DNA of 64,000 nucleotides. Source: Wurfbainia villosa. Lineage: Eukaryota > Streptophyta > Magnoliopsida > Zingiberales > Zingiberaceae. The position numbers were made by a program, and so were the translations under genes. The notes under the pieces were generated by a model that searched no databases, had not been told where the DNA came from, and saw only the letters and a program-made list of their open reading frames with translations. The DNA is taken from NCBI GenBank assembly GCA_025175895.1, contig JAKLTH010000227.1, forward strand, positions 537,501 to 601,500. The letters are read 5' to 3'. This document shows positions 1-11,913 of this stretch, in pieces (the first letter of the stretch is position 1; every line of letters begins with the position of its first letter).

Positions 1-337
1 CTCCTTGTCTCACAAGCTTCCGATCCATTGATTGCAGTCACGAGACCATCTGTTATCATTGTGCATATCTATCTCTCTATCGATTGCTTTTACGTATATG
101 AGAGGCTAAATTATACGGGTATAGATCGGTCCATCATCCATGGTTAGTTTTGATGGGGCAAGCCGCTCGCCTGCTGCCTCAAGGCCGTTTGGTCCCAGCC
201 TGAACTATGAAAGAGAAGAAAGTCGAAGGAAGCCGCAAAAAAAAGAGAGAAAAGTTAGGAGGAGAAGATTCTTTATAATCACTGGAGATTTCTCACACGC
301 TGCGAGTGTTACAACCCATAGCAGGAAGTGCGAGAGC

Positions 338-2316
338 ATGGCTTCTGAGAAGGTGGAGACCATCATCGCCGGGAATTATGTCGAGATGGAGACCCAAGGC
401 AACGAGGCGAAGACCTCCAAGAACAAGATCTCAAGATACTTTTGGCATGGAGGTTCTGTGTACGATGCTTGGTTCAGCTGCGCTTCCAACCAGGTTGATA
501 CATGTATAGATCCGATGCACATGCATGCATAATTCGTTGCATTTAGCACTTTGTTTTCTTGTAATGTGTTTTTTTTCGATTGCAGGTAGCTCAAGTGCTG
601 CTCACACTGCCATACTCCTTTTCCCAGCTCGGGGTGCTGTCAGGCATCCCGTTTCAGCTGTTTTATGGGCTGATGGGGAGCTGGACTGCATACCTTATCA
701 GTGTGCTCTATGTGGAGTACAGGACTAGGAAGGAGAGGGAGAAGGTGGACTTCAGGAACCATGTCATTCAGGTGATTCAATCGATATAATTAACTGAGGA
801 AGAAAATTAATCCATAAAATCTAAAACTCTTAAATCGCCAATGCGGCTTCAATTTCTTTTCAGTGGTTTGAAGTACTCGACGGGCTCTTGGGGAAGCACT
901 GGAGGAACGCTGGTCTACTCTTCAACTGCACCTTCCTTCTTTTTTGGTTCAGTGATTCAGCTAATCGCCTGTGCAAGGTAATCACTACAAATGAACTTAT
1001 TATAACCAACAACTGCTATCTCCAGTGATAAATGATATATTGCCCTCTTCTATGCAGCAATATCTACTACATTAATGATAATCTTGACAAGAGAACCTGG
1101 ACATACATATTCGGGGCGTGTTGTGCTACAACAGTCTTCGTCCCTTCCTTCCACAATTACAGAATCTGGTCCTTTCTAGGCCTCATGATGACCACCTTTA
1201 CTGCATGGTATCTGACAGTAGCTGCCTTGACCCATGGCCAGGTTTGTAGTTAGCTAGCTAGTTCGACAATTAACTTGTAATGTTGTAATCTATATATGAT
1301 TTCCAGGTTGAAGGTGCTGTGCATTCAGGCGCAACCAAGATAGTACTATACTTCACAGGCACTACCAACATTCTCTACACTTTTGGAGGGCATGCTGTCA
1401 CAGTGTGAGACGATTATATTAATCCCCTCTGACTAATGAATCTATATACAATACCTTTTTATACTGACTCTTCAGAATTTTCACTGCGCAGAGAGATCAT
1501 GCATGCCATGTGGAAGCCACAGAAGTTTAAGCTTGTTTACCTATTTGCCACACTCTATGTGCTGACTTTCACCCTTCCCTCAGCAGCTGCAATGTACTGG
1601 GCCTTTGGGACATGCTCCTCGACCATTCTAATGCCTTCTCTTTGCTTCCAAGGTCTGGTTTCCGGGATATACTGCTGTCATTCTCATGCTCATTCATCAG
1701 GTAATCCACGTTAAGCATATTGACACGCTTCGACTTGGAAATTTGACGTTCCTTGTATGCTCATGCAGTTTATAACCTTCGGATTCGCGTGCACGCCTCT
1801 TTACTTCGTGTGGGAGAAGGTGATCGGCATGCATGAGACGAAGAGCGTGTCGAAGAAGGCATTGGCGAGGCTCCCCGTGGTGATCCCTATATGGTTCCTA
1901 GCAATCATATTCCCCTTCTTTGGCCCCATCAACTCCACCGTCGGCTCCCTTCTCGTTAGCTTCACAGTCTACATCATCCCTGATGTAGCTCATATGATCA
2001 CCTTCGCTCGCGCTTCAGCAAGAAAGGTGACTAACTATTCTCGTCGGCTCGCATACAGTTTTGGTCTTGTTTAATCCTCTTTAAATTTGCTAATTCTCTG
2101 CCGTGGTGATCAACTGTTCGACAGAATGCCGTTGAGAGGCCTCCGTCTTTTCTAGGAGGCTGGGTGGGTCACTACTGCGTCAACGTATTTGTGGTGGGAT
2201 GGGTATTGGTCGTTGGCTTTGGGTTTGGAGGGTGGGCGAGCATGATCAACTTCGTACGCCAAGTGGACACATTTGGGCTCTTCACCAAGTGCTACCAGTG
2301 CCCTCCCAAGCACTGA
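338..2316 (+). CDS. LAX: AUX1/LAX auxin influx carrier, frame broken by three indels
   Basis: This gene encodes a plasma-membrane auxin/proton symporter of the AUX1/LAX branch of the amino-acid/auxin permease family, which imports IAA into cells. I place eight exons at 338-493, 586-771, 864-977, 1058-1241, 1307-1404, 1492-1700, 1769-2026 and 2125-2316, all with GT..AG borders. Family-typical stretches are seen in every exon, such as WHGGSVYDAWFSCASNQ, VEYRTRKEREKVDF, FGACCATTVFVPSFHNYR, ARLPVVIPIWFLAIIFPFFG and the terminal DTFGLFTKCYQC. Without the indels the product would be about 464 aa, a normal family length. Exon 3 has one extra T in a T-run (940-945). Exon 6 lacks one G at 1607-1609 and has two extra bases near 1667-1670. 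As read, the frame therefore breaks in the third exon. The rest is well conserved, so it is either a very young pseudogene or a sequence with residual assembly indels. Confidence 0.88.
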
Positions 2317-4116
2317 TGCAAATCAATGGATTTGATACGTCACTCGATCTGTATGTTAAGTTTAAGATTGTGCCTGAGCTTGTGGAAGTGCCATTTTAGT
2401 TTTGGTCGATTAGCTTGTATACGTATCCTTATTGAGGTTCAAATTGACCCCAAAAAATCCAGATTTTTTTTTTGTTTTCTTCTTTTACGTTCTTCCTAAG
2501 TTGAGAATATGTTGTTACTGTAATGCTAAGACTACTCTTAAATTGTTGGATTTTCAGTTTCAAACCAGAAATACGTATGAGTGCAAGAATTAGAAACGCT
2601 TCTAACAAAAAGTTATGATCAGTTACGTTGTTAACTCCAATTGATGCTGATCAAGCTTTCTCCTTTCAGTCTATGCGAAATGTTTAGGAAAAGAGAATTT
2701 CAGTATCTTTAACTCCCCTGTATGAGGAGGGAATGGAGATTAGTCAAAAAAAAAAAAGGAAAAAAAAGGGATGAGCAGACGCTTTCAAAAAGTGCAATCT
2801 AATTCTCAAGTGATCCAATGATTTGGTATAAACCTAATATCAGTATAGCTCAAGAGACGCATTGGATTAAAAGGGTTAGAAATTGATTGAATTGGATGAG
2901 TGCAACTTAGAACATAAAAATCAACCAAAAAGTATGAATTGATTTGTATGAAAGTCAAAAATAAACTTTGAAAGGCATATTTTCATAATGTTTTCTTCGA
3001 ATCAAGTGGACCGCGAGTACTTTCTCAACAATGCAAGCCACTAAAGAGCGGATGAGCTGGGCATATCCTTGAGGTAATTCATCGAACACTAATTACACAT
3101 CATTCATATGGACAGATTAAACCTTGAAAATTCTCAATTGTTTTAAGTTAACATACATCATTTCAATCCAAACAACAAAATTATCGCAATAAGTTCGTTG
3201 CAAATGCCTTGCGTGTGCTTATTGAAACTTTTGCATGCGGCATTGAACCAGAAGCTATCATATTACTTTTGCATGTAATATCTTGCAGCAAGGGAAGAGT
3301 GGAAGAACTGGAGGACAAACAATGACATGACGCCAAATCTCGTCATGCGGTGTAAAGCAATGCCAATGTCCGTTTCTATTTTATTTTTTATCCTCTTCTA
3401 TGTTACGAAGCCAACTTGCAGGTCGAAGTCATCATATCGTAATGGTGAACTTTGGATGATTGTTGGCAAAACTAAGAATGCAGCTCCTCCCATGCCTGTT
3501 TGAAGCTCTGTTTTGATAGGCTTAAAGATACTGCAACACTTTTCCTTTTTCTCTTTACAACAGTTCTCGCTCAGATGTATTGTAACAAGACATAGCAAAC
3601 AAGTCGATAAAAGACTTTGTTGCAGAAATACAGCTACACATTAAACAGATTAGAGGACACCATTAAGACCCAGGATCAAATAGACATTGCAACACTCCAA
3701 AACTGAAGTATATTTTGCCAAGACACTGTTTTAAGTTTAGATTCTCTTTCAGTATATATCAGGTCAAGTTTATCTTTCTAAAATTTCCCGTATGCCAGCT
3801 TTAATACAATTCAGTCAAGATCTCTGATGAAGAGTATACAAGGCATTATGGTGCATGCTAAGTCTGTTCTCTTTTCAAGAAGACAAACTAGAATAAAGTG
3901 TAGACAACTGAAGTGCACCAGAACAACTACACAGATTGCATTTGTCATTCGTCAATGTGATTTCTTATCCATTCGTGAACACGATTCAAATCTATCGACT
4001 TTCACTATAAAGATGTAAAGAATTTATGGACTTGTATCAATTCAGATTTAAATTCTGACAGAGAAAGAAAAGAAAAAGAAAAATTCGAGGAACCCCACGA
4101 GGAAGAAAGAAATGTA
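2317..4116. other. Intergenic, AT-rich; convergent 3' flanks
   Basis: This stretch separates the ends of the LAX gene (+) and the GLOX gene (-), which converge on it. I see only short ORFs of 63-66 codons with no recognisable motif, some A/T runs, and presumably the 3' UTRs of both genes. No RNA gene or element boundary was recognised. Confidence 0.6.
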
Positions 4117-5796
4117 CTATCTGATTCTGACCCAGACGGCCTTGCTCGGCACACCCTCGTGCACGACGAACCAGAGATAGTATCCGGGCGGCGACACCGC
4201 TGGCGAGGGAGGCGTCATCACCTCCGTCTCATACCCCCCTAACTGTCCCAGAGTCCGGGACGTCTGCAGAACGACCACCCGCTGGTTCATCCCCACCGAG
4301 TGCGTCTGGAACGCCGGCGACACGGCCACCACCTCCACGTCCTCCAGCTCCTGCAGCCACGCGCGGTGGAAGTGCCCCGCCACCAAGAACCTTACTGCCA
4401 CCCTCTCTCCGTAGCCCACCTCAGCAGGCGCGGCCAACACGCGAGGCCGGTCTCCGGCGGCCGTCAGTAGGTACGGCGGGTAGAAAGCCTCGAGGCTCAG
4501 CTCGGTCGGGAACATCACGTTGGCGAACTTGTAGCTACTGTGAGGGTTGCTGCCCCCAACGAGCACCCGCCCGTTGGTATCCAGCACCGCCGTCGAGTGG
4601 TACATCCGTGGGATTTGCGACTCGCGCAGGACGGAGAATCGGGTCCCCTTTGGCAGGTCCGGCCGGTAGAGGACCGGATACAACACGGGTTCTCGCGCAA
4701 GCTCCCAACCGGCGGTGCCGGCTCCGGCGCCATTGACGATGAGGACGTCGCAGGTGGGGAGGAGGACCATGTCGCCCATAACGCGAGCGAGTGGCATGTT
4801 CTCCATTGACCAGGTTGGCTCGGGGTCCGACGGCTTGATCCGAGCGCACGAGCGGAGAGGCGGGAGGAAGGTGCCATTGAGCGCGGCCTGGTAGGACCCC
4901 AATGGCGCGCCGCCGCACACAATAACCTCCGCTGCCGCGCCTGGGCGGAGGGGCAGGAGAACAGAGGAGGCCGAGCTGGGATAACTGCGTGGGCCTTCAG
5001 GGATGGGCGGCAACCTGCGGATCGCGCGCTTGCGGGCCACGTCTAGGATGATGGCGCGGTCGTTGGCGAATACGAAGAGGGTGCCGTCAGGAAGGAGGTG
5101 GAGGAACGGGTACAGGTTGCTCTCCCACTCGCGGTCGTACGTCTCAACCAAGAAAGGGAGTTGGAAGACAGGGGAGGCAGAGTAGTGGTCTCGGGGGAAG
5201 AACTCGCCGGAGAACTGGCGGCGGCCGCCGATGATGATGACTCGGCCGTCGGGGAGGATCTGGTTGGAGGCGTACCAACGGCCGACGGCAAGGTAGGATG
5301 GCTGCTCCACCCAATCGGAGACGGGGGAGGGAGAAAAGAAACGGATTGCGCGGCCGCCGTCCTCGAAACCTCCGGTCTGGAGGAGGGTGCCGTTGGCGAG
5401 GAGAGTGCCCGAGGAGCACCAGGTGTCGGTGAGGATCGTGAGAGGGCGGACGGAGGAGGAGGAGAGGTGGAATAGGACGGAATGGGCAGTGCAATCGGTG
5501 GTGCAGCGGCTGCTGTCAGGGAGCGAGATGTTGGAGCGTCCGGCGTCGGTGCGGTCGAACATAACCACCGTGTCGTCCGGCAGCAGCTGCATGTGCATTG
5601 CGGAGATTCCGACACTTTTGCTGAGGAGCTTCCACCACCCGCCGCCGTCCGCCGTGGAGAACGAAGGCCTCTGCGGCGCGGAAACTCCGGCCTCAAGAAC
5701 GCGAAGCCAATGAGAAAGGAAGAGGAAGAACAGAACGGTGGTGGCCGTGCTTCTTGTTCTTGATCTTGGAATCGCGGAGGCCATCATCGTCACCAT
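4117..5796 (-). CDS. GLOX: Galactose oxidase-like / aldehyde oxidase GLOX protein
   Basis: A secreted copper-radical oxidase of the plant glyoxal oxidase/galactose oxidase-like family, which oxidises aldehydes or alcohols and releases H2O2 in the wall or apoplast. The gene is intronless and encodes 559 aa from the ATG at 5796. The open frame runs upstream to 5880, but that ATG lies beyond a TATA box at 5852-5859, so 5796 (or 5784) is preferred. An N-terminal hydrophobic segment (VLFFLFLSHWLRVLEAG) fits a signal peptide. The copper-site set is complete: Cys127 in DTWCSSGTL and Tyr175 in RWYAS, expected to form the Cys-Tyr cofactor, Tyr399-His400 in RMYHSTAVLD, and His499 in THSVGMNQR. Kelch-type blade repeats (DGRVIIIGG, NGRVLVGGS) lie between, followed by the C-terminal immunoglobulin-like domain. 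GC content is much higher than the surroundings. The enzyme class is confident, the substrate unknown. Confidence 0.93.
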   Translation of the reverse strand: MVTMMASAIPRSRTRSTATTVLFFLFLSHWLRVLEAGVSAPQRPSFSTADGGGWWKLLSKSVGISAMHMQLLPDDTVVMFDRTDAGRSNISLPDSSRCTTDCTAHSVLFHLSSSSVRPLTILTDTWCSSGTLLANGTLLQTGGFEDGGRAIRFFSPSPVSDWVEQPSYLAVGRWYASNQILPDGRVIIIGGRRQFSGEFFPRDHYSASPVFQLPFLVETYDREWESNLYPFLHLLPDGTLFVFANDRAIILDVARKRAIRRLPPIPEGPRSYPSSASSVLLPLRPGAAAEVIVCGGAPLGSYQAALNGTFLPPLRSCARIKPSDPEPTWSMENMPLARVMGDMVLLPTCDVLIVNGAGAGTAGWELAREPVLYPVLYRPDLPKGTRFSVLRESQIPRMYHSTAVLDTNGRVLVGGSNPHSSYKFANVMFPTELSLEAFYPPYLLTAAGDRPRVLAAPAEVGYGERVAVRFLVAGHFHRAWLQELEDVEVVAVSPAFQTHSVGMNQRVVVLQTSRTLGQLGGYETEVMTPPSPAVSPPGYYLWFVVHEGVPSKAVWVRIR

Positions 5797-5851
5797 TTCT
5801 CTGTTTGTCAGCAATAGATGGATAGAATGGATTACTGCATGCGGAACTCGA

Positions 5852-5859
5852 TACTTATA
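5852..5859 (-). promoter_or_regulatory. Putative TATA box of the GLOX gene
   Basis: On the minus strand the octamer TATAAGTA lies 56 bases before the chosen GLOX start codon. It sits between the upstream in-frame ATG at 5880 and the chosen ATG, and so argues against the longer protein. Inferred from sequence and spacing only. Confidence 0.55.
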
Positions 5860-6297
5860 GATCGTTTGCGGGCGTCGCAATGTTCTTCATTTACTGGTTT
5901 AGTTGCAACGGTCAATCGATTCTGTCTCCATTTGTCCAAGAAATGTGATTAAGAGCTCTCCCGCGAACAGCCATTCCGTAAATTATACATTTCTATCTTT
6001 TAATCTGAATCTGGCATAAACCAGGCCGATTTGGGCCGGCCCCAACACTATCTCGATAGGCGCTGGGTATGCTTCTCGGATCCGGCCTGGTACACGGGTC
6101 GGGTTAGGTGAGAATGGTTCGGCCCGCGGATAAAGCTCAGCGTAGATGATCTACTGACGCAATCGGATCGCTTTCCTACACTTTCAATCCTGATCCGCGT
6201 CCGATCCGTTTCGAAGCCTGCCCTCTTCTGCCTTCCTCACCGACACCGAGACGAGCAGTTGTCTTCGACCTTTCAGCAGAGCCATCACGGCCGCGCG

Positions 6298-6439
6298 AAA
6301 GAAGCAACGGAGGGATCGGGGAAATTGTACGCTTGGGGTGCGTCCATCGTAATCTTCGTCGTGTTGGTGATCATTACCCCGTCGATCCCTCAATCTCAGG
6401 AATATCATGACTTCGCCGATCGACGCGAGTTGTTCCTCG
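6298..6439 (+). pseudogene. 5' fragment of a CREST/ceramidase-like membrane protein gene
   Basis: This is the first-exon remnant of a plant seven-transmembrane protein of the alkaline-ceramidase/CREST type. The reading frame shows a hydrophobic segment (IVIFVVLVIITPSIPQ) followed by the family hallmark SQEYHDFADRRELFLG, interrupted by a clean GT donor at 6440. No in-frame ATG precedes it back to at least 6190, so the start codon seems lost. The exon leaves one base of a codon (phase 1). The next exons of this family, encoding the catalytic core with its conserved His-rich segment, were not found in the following 6.5 kb. Together with the 3' remnant at 13008-13563 this looks like a gene cut in two. 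Family assignment is from recognised motifs and the deletion is inferred. Confidence 0.62.
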
Positions 6440-8371
6440 GTAATAACACTCCAATCCTCGGGTTCTTCTTGGCATCGATTAGCACGGATCTAATTTTCTT
6501 GGAATCGATGTTTCATAATTAAGTTCTTATCTGTACCAAAGAAGCAATATTGTCTTCGATTAGTTCATGGGGACCTTACCTTTTATCTATTTAAGTTCTG
6601 TGTCTTGATTTATATTTTAGAGTATGGTTTGTGGAAGACTTTGAATAGGTCGTATGTGTTTAAAATGGAAGTTAAATTAACCTAAGCGTTCTTTGATGAG
6701 ACCTGACTTTGTTCCCAGCTAAGACTGTACATGTATAATCTGTTCTACAGTTGATCTGCGATGCATGTGGGCTTGGATTATAGATTGTGTTTTAATACGG
6801 AACGTGTTTTTCTCTTCCGTACCTGTATTAGCTTTTAGTTTATGTAATAAACTTGACTAGGTAAGCATTAATGTTTGAAAGTGCTTTCACATAACTTCTC
6901 AAAAAGCAAGATGGAAACCAGGGCCAATTTCACATGCAAAACTAGTTTCTTGAGAATCCTTTTGGCACACTACGTTATACCGCTCCAAACAATGTTCTTC
7001 TAGGCTTATTGCATTAAAATACCAGGTTTAAGATATACACAGCTCCATCTTCCTTTACATGTCCAATATATACAGATTTTTTGATGATTTATGCCCGTAT
7101 ACACTTGTTCAGTTCCTTCCATGTATCATTATTCATCATAGTGGTTATGGGCAGCATGTCAGTATTTAGCCGTGTTGAATTCAATTATGATATGTTTTTT
7201 ATTATCTGCTAGGTATGTCAGAAGTCATGCAAAGAAGCATTAGCAAATGAAAAAAAAGGCAATAATACACAAAATCCATTGTCATCAGGCAACCCCCCAG
7301 GCATTGAAATTAGACAATTTGCTATTTCCATTATCAATGAAGTTGTTGCGGATGGTGGCAGGATGCCCTAGGTGGACATCGAGGAAGGAGAGAAAAAAGA
7401 GATAGGAAGATGATAGAGGGAAATCAATGAGAAAAGAGAGTGAGATGGGATGAGGCAGCCATGGCAGGCTATTACATTGGTGCATCAATTCCCTGTGAAA
7501 AAGGAGGGAGTGAATGAAGGAGAAAGAAGAAAGAGAGTGGAGAAATAAAAGCAAAAAGGAAAAAAAAATTTAAAACTGAATTATTTAACTTAAGAATGTG
7601 GCATGAACACTCTAGTCATTTTTCCATTGTTGCTGCTAAGAAAATTTGATATGTACTTGATTGAAACACATATATAGTCTCGTGAATAGTTTGACAATGT
7701 TGACATTTTAGGGACATTTTGTAGGAAAGAGTAGTTCAGTGGGCTATTTAAAGCTATCAAGGTTGATTATATTAATTGTATCTACAACAATAGTAAAAGA
7801 CAAGGCAAGAAATATTTAAATTTGATAGGGAGTTGTTTTAGATATCTTGGATCTACTTCTTTTTCAATAAGATTGAAGAAGATATTTTAAATTAGATAAA
7901 CTAGGATGAAAAAAGTGGGTTTTAGAGTCAGTTTACAAGTTATTGTACCACTAGTTATGCTTCATATCTCAAAGTATTAGGCAATAAAGAAACACTACAA
8001 AAAGTTTGTCTATAAGCAGGCTTAATACTTAGCTTGATAAAAGCTCATTTATCTTCTTTCAATAATGTATATATAATGAAACAAACAAGCTTTAGTAATA
8101 ATCAACTCATGTGATCATTCATGAATAAAGTTTGTAAATGCTTTTGGATCAACAGCCTGTTACTTTGAGAATCCTTCAGCAACTACGTGCTTTTAAAATA
8201 TTTGGGTTGACATATTCTAAAATGACAAGAATCGTGCTCTACCTTTGAGACCCATTTTAGCTACTAAGTGGAGCACAGAAATTGGTGCCTAAGCAGATTC
8301 TAAGCATGCCAATCTATGAACCCTTTTACTTCTGCGTTTCCAGAATTTTTTGGGTTCTTAATCCAGCATGG
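6440..8371 (+). other. Intron remnant or AT-rich spacer
   Basis: The sequence follows the donor of the ceramidase-like first exon and reaches the left edge of the pararetroviral insert. It is AT-rich with a purine-rich stretch at about 7378-7570. One 53-codon open stretch after an AG (7213-7371) has no recognisable similarity. The missing core exons of the ceramidase-like gene were looked for here and not seen. Confidence 0.5.
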
Positions 8372-8746
8372 ATGAAGCTGATTCTCTCTCCCGTTCAATT
8401 AATCGTCTTATTATTGCAGAATGGCAGGACGACAGGGTCAACAGGCTTCAATATATAACCCCTGCTATTCACGAGTCGAAGGAAAATCCCAACCCGGAGG
8501 CTCAAGGATAGTTGATATCAATCATCAAGATGATTATCCAGTCCTTAGAACCAATGAACAATTACTCCAGGAACTCTAGGAACAACTACGACAAGGAATC
8601 CGCCTTGACAAACTACATGAAATGGACGGACAACTCAACAAATTGCAGCACCAAGCAGCCCAAGAAGCAATTAGGGCCCTCAAGCAATTCAAACTTCTAC
8701 ATACGCTAAAAACAAAGGAATACCAACAAAGGAGTACCCCTCGAAG
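8372..8746 (+). repeat. Left copy of the ~375-bp viral direct repeat
   Basis: This copy begins GCTGATTCTCTCTCCC and ends near CCCCTCGAA, matching 11914-12284 closely (roughly nine bases in ten by eye). It holds the tail of the viral polymerase frame and the start of a glutamine-rich, coiled-coil-like downstream frame, interrupted by a stop. Having the polymerase tail upstream of the polymerase shows that more than one genome length, or a rearranged circle, was integrated. Confidence 0.72.
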
Positions 8747-8935
8747 TAGGGCTCAAGTGATTCTTGATATCCCTGCAAGGGTTGGGTTCTTCTTATAGAA
8801 GTTTAGGAGAGACTGTTGGGTGCTCATAGGGCCCCATCATCACATGTCCTCCGCTTCTTTTCAGAAGGAACCTTTGCTTTACAACTCAAGCTAGTACTTA
8901 GCCAGCTCACACACTTATCATTTACAGCTCACACT
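8744..8935 (-). repeat. Left arm of the viral inverted repeat
   Basis: The segment is the reverse complement of about 12491-12718, with a small internal deletion in the left arm. Shared words include GATATCCCTGCAAG, TTTAGGAGAGACTGTTGG and CACATGTCCTCCGCTT. It appears to be viral intergenic or leader DNA joined in opposite orientation to the pol-tail copy. Confidence 0.75.
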
Positions 8936-9125
8936 ACCGGACTAGAACTTTTAGAGAAGTTTTGGCTCAAAATGCCAGGTGAGTTAGGAAGTAAAATTAA
9001 AGCCTCATTTGATGAAAAATACTCAAGACTCACTATTGGTGTTCTTTCAAGAATATTATTTGCCTATAAATTCTTAGAAAGAACGGGAATGCAAGGACGC
9101 TGCATTCAAAAGGTCTTTAAAGAAT

Positions 9126-9410
9126 TTGTCATTATGTAGTCAGATTCCAATACTAGGATACTACAAAAGCTCCTCACATAAGAGGTATGGTTTACGAAAA
9201 AGTAAAACTTTTAAAGGTAAACCACACGAATCCCATGCAAGGAAAGAAAAGAGAAAGCATTTGCTAAGAAACAAAAAATGCAAATGTTATTTATGTGGAC
9301 AGGAGGATCACTTCGCCCGAGAATGTCCCAATGATAGACGAAATGTCAAGAGGGTAGCCTTATTTGAGCAATTAGAAATACCAGAAGATTGCGATATCTT
9401 ATCTGTGTAG
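9126..9410 (+). pseudogene. Viral coat-protein-region fragment with CCHC zinc knuckle
   Basis: An open stretch of about 94 codons, rich in Lys and Arg, contains one nucleic-acid-binding zinc knuckle of form C-x2-C-x4-H-x4-C (CYLCGQEDHFARECP). In pararetroviruses this lies at the C-terminal end of the capsid region, just upstream of the protease, which is the arrangement here. The rest of the capsid domain is not clearly present upstream, so this is a fragment. The upstream open stretch at 8816-9139 may be additional decayed capsid sequence. Confidence 0.65.
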
Positions 9411-9967
9411 GAGGGTGAGGCACAGAGTGATGCAATTTTTAACATTTCCAAAGGAGAAGACGACTGTGAAAACTTACAGAGGTCAATTCAAACCCTAACT
9501 CTTGATGAAACAATTTTTATGCTTGGACAGGTTGATGGTGGATATAGACCAAGGATAAAGGTTTCAGAGGAGCAATATACTTGCAATCATGAATGACATC
9601 TAAATGAAGCAGTCTACCCTCCCTAGCCGGAAAATTGTAGTTGCTGCAAAAGGAATACGCTCCACAGGGCAAGGATTCATTGCCCCAAATGCCTCATCAC
9701 TGCCTGTAATTTATGCGGTCCATATTATTTCAACAAGGAGGTTCCTATGGCTCCTGCTTCACCAGCACCCTTCTTTCCAAGTAAGTTACTTCACGAGCAA
9801 CAATATTATATTTCTTGGTGCAACGGAGAAATCGAGAGGCTTCAAAAAGAGGTGGCTTATTACAAACGCCTATATGAAGAAACATTGCTAACTAAGGAAT
9901 TAGAGCAGGATTTCTCAATGCTAAACAAGGGAAAGGAAATTCTACTGGAAGAAGAAGCAAGCTTAAT

Positions 9968-11880
9968 ATGAACTCTCAGGAAGAACGAAGCCCAAGGCTT
10001 GTTAAGAATATGCTCTATAACCTCCAGATAGAGATAGATATTCTAGGAGTCCCAAGATTTACATTTAAAGCCATCCTGGATACAGGAGCAACCACATGTT
10101 GCATTGACTTGCACTCTGTTCCCAAAGAAGCACTGGAGGATAACACCTTTGTTGTTCACTTTAGTGGGATAAATTCTCAACAGACTGCAAAGATGAAGCT
10201 GAAGCAAGGGAGAATGTATATCGGAGAAAATATATTCAGAATCCCTTACACTTATAGCTTCCCAATGATCCTTAGAGACAAAATACAAATGATTATTGGT
10301 TGTAATTTCATCCAAGTAATGCATAGAAGAGTCAAACTTAAAGGAAATGTAGTAACTTTTTATAAGAATTTAACCACTATTAATACCTTGCCCTCCATTA
10401 CTACAGCTGCAGCCATAGAAGAGTTGGAATTGGAAGAGGAAGAATATATCCAAATAAAAGAAATGGTGAATTATTCAATTGGTCATCCTGCAGGAAACTT
10501 CCATGATCAGTTTACGCCTCTTCTGAAATCATTAAGGGACCCGGGTTATGTAGGGGAAAACCCCCTACTTCACTGGGCGAAGAATCAGATTGTTTGTCAG
10601 CTGGATATCAAGAATCCTGATTTAATTATTGAAGATAGACCTCTTAAACACTTGACGCCTCAGCAGAAAGAATCCTTCACTAAACACATTACTGCCTCAT
10701 TGCAACTCAAAGTAATAAGACCAAGTAAAAGTCGCCATAGGACCACTGCAATAATTGTGAATTCCGAAACAACTATTGATTCAAAGACAAGAAAAGAGAT
10801 CAAAGGGAAAGAAAGAATGATGTTCAATTATAAACGTCTTAATGATTTAACACACAAAGATCAGTATAGTCTGTCAGGGATCAACACCATCCTAAAGAAA
10901 GTAAGTTCAAGCCAGATTTACTCCAAATTTGACTTAAAAAATGGTTTTCATCAAGTAGTCATGTATCATGATTCAGTGGAATAGACTGCCTTTTGGGTTC
11001 CGGATGGGCTTTTTGAATGATTGGTCATGCTATTTGGGCTTAAAAATGCCCCTGCTATCTTCCAGAGGAAGATGGATAATTGCTTTAAGGGTACGGAAAA
11101 ATTTATTGTTGTTTACATTGATGATATTCTAGTATTTTCTCAAAATGAAACAGAACATGCAGAACATTTAAGAGTCATGCTGGAAATTTGCAAAAGAAAT
11201 GGGCTAATTCTGAGCCCTACAAAAATGAAGATAGTCGTACCTGAAGTGGAATTTTTAGGCGCAGTTTTGGGCCACAAAAAGATAAAACTCCAGCCGCATA
11301 TTATTCCCAAAATTGCAGACTTCATGGAAGAAGAGTTAAACAATAAGCATGGTATGCACTCATAATTAGGACTCCTCAACTATGCCAGAAACTATATCCC
11401 TAACCTAGGAAAGTTATTGAGTCATTTATACGCAAAGACGAGCAATACGGGAGAAAAACGAATGAATTCTCAAGATTGGCTCTTAGTCCGACGGATTAAA
11501 GGCTTAGTACAGAAACTCCCTGATTTGGAAGTCTCTCCGAAAGACAGCTTCATTCTCCTTGAGGTAGATGGATGTATGGAAGGATGGGGGGAGTATGCAA
11601 ATGGAAGAAAAGTAAGAATGATCCAAGAAGCACAGAAAAGGTCTGCGCAAATGCCAGTGGAAAATTTCCCCCTATTAAATCCACAATTGATGCCAAAATA
11701 TTCGCAGTTATGAATTCTCGAGGCACTAAAAATCTACTACCTCGACAAAAGCTAGCTGGTTATCCGAACAGACTGTCAAGCCATCATGTTTTTTTGGAAA
11801 ATCATCAAACAACAAATCTTCGCGTGTTTGGTGGATCGCTTTTACTGATTACATCACTGGCATTGGCATAAGCATAAGTT
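9968..11880 (+). pseudogene. Decayed viral protease - reverse transcriptase - RNase H region
   Basis: A retropepsin-type aspartic protease motif (ILDTGATTCC) lies about 40 codons into the open stretch at 9968-10984. Reverse transcriptase follows, with the YIDD active-site motif at 11114-11125, and then RNase H-like sequence (DGCMEGWG) near 11570. The frame is broken by in-frame stops at 10982-10984, 11018-11020 and 11363-11365, and by a frame change near 11590. It is therefore inactive. An intact member of the family would encode one polyprotein processed by its own protease. An LTR retrotransposon is the alternative, but no LTR or integrase is seen. Confidence 0.75.
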
Positions 11881-11913
11881 TTGAACATATTGACGGAAAA
11901 GATAATCAGTTAG

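Noticed and set aside
5043..5696. 217-codon minus-strand ORF and several plus-strand ORFs inside the GLOX gene
   Set aside because: They are shadows of a GC-rich coding region. Their composition is Ser/Pro/Arg-rich without motifs, while the GLOX frame carries the full catalytic set.
7213..7371. 53-codon open stretch after an AG near 7212
   Set aside because: It could be an exon, but it does not match the missing core of the ceramidase-like protein and has no recognisable motif or clear donor.
7378..7570. Purine-rich tract (and a similar one at 18016-18120 in CDPK intron 1)
   Set aside because: These are simple low-complexity DNA, common in plant introns and spacers, with no defined unit or boundary.
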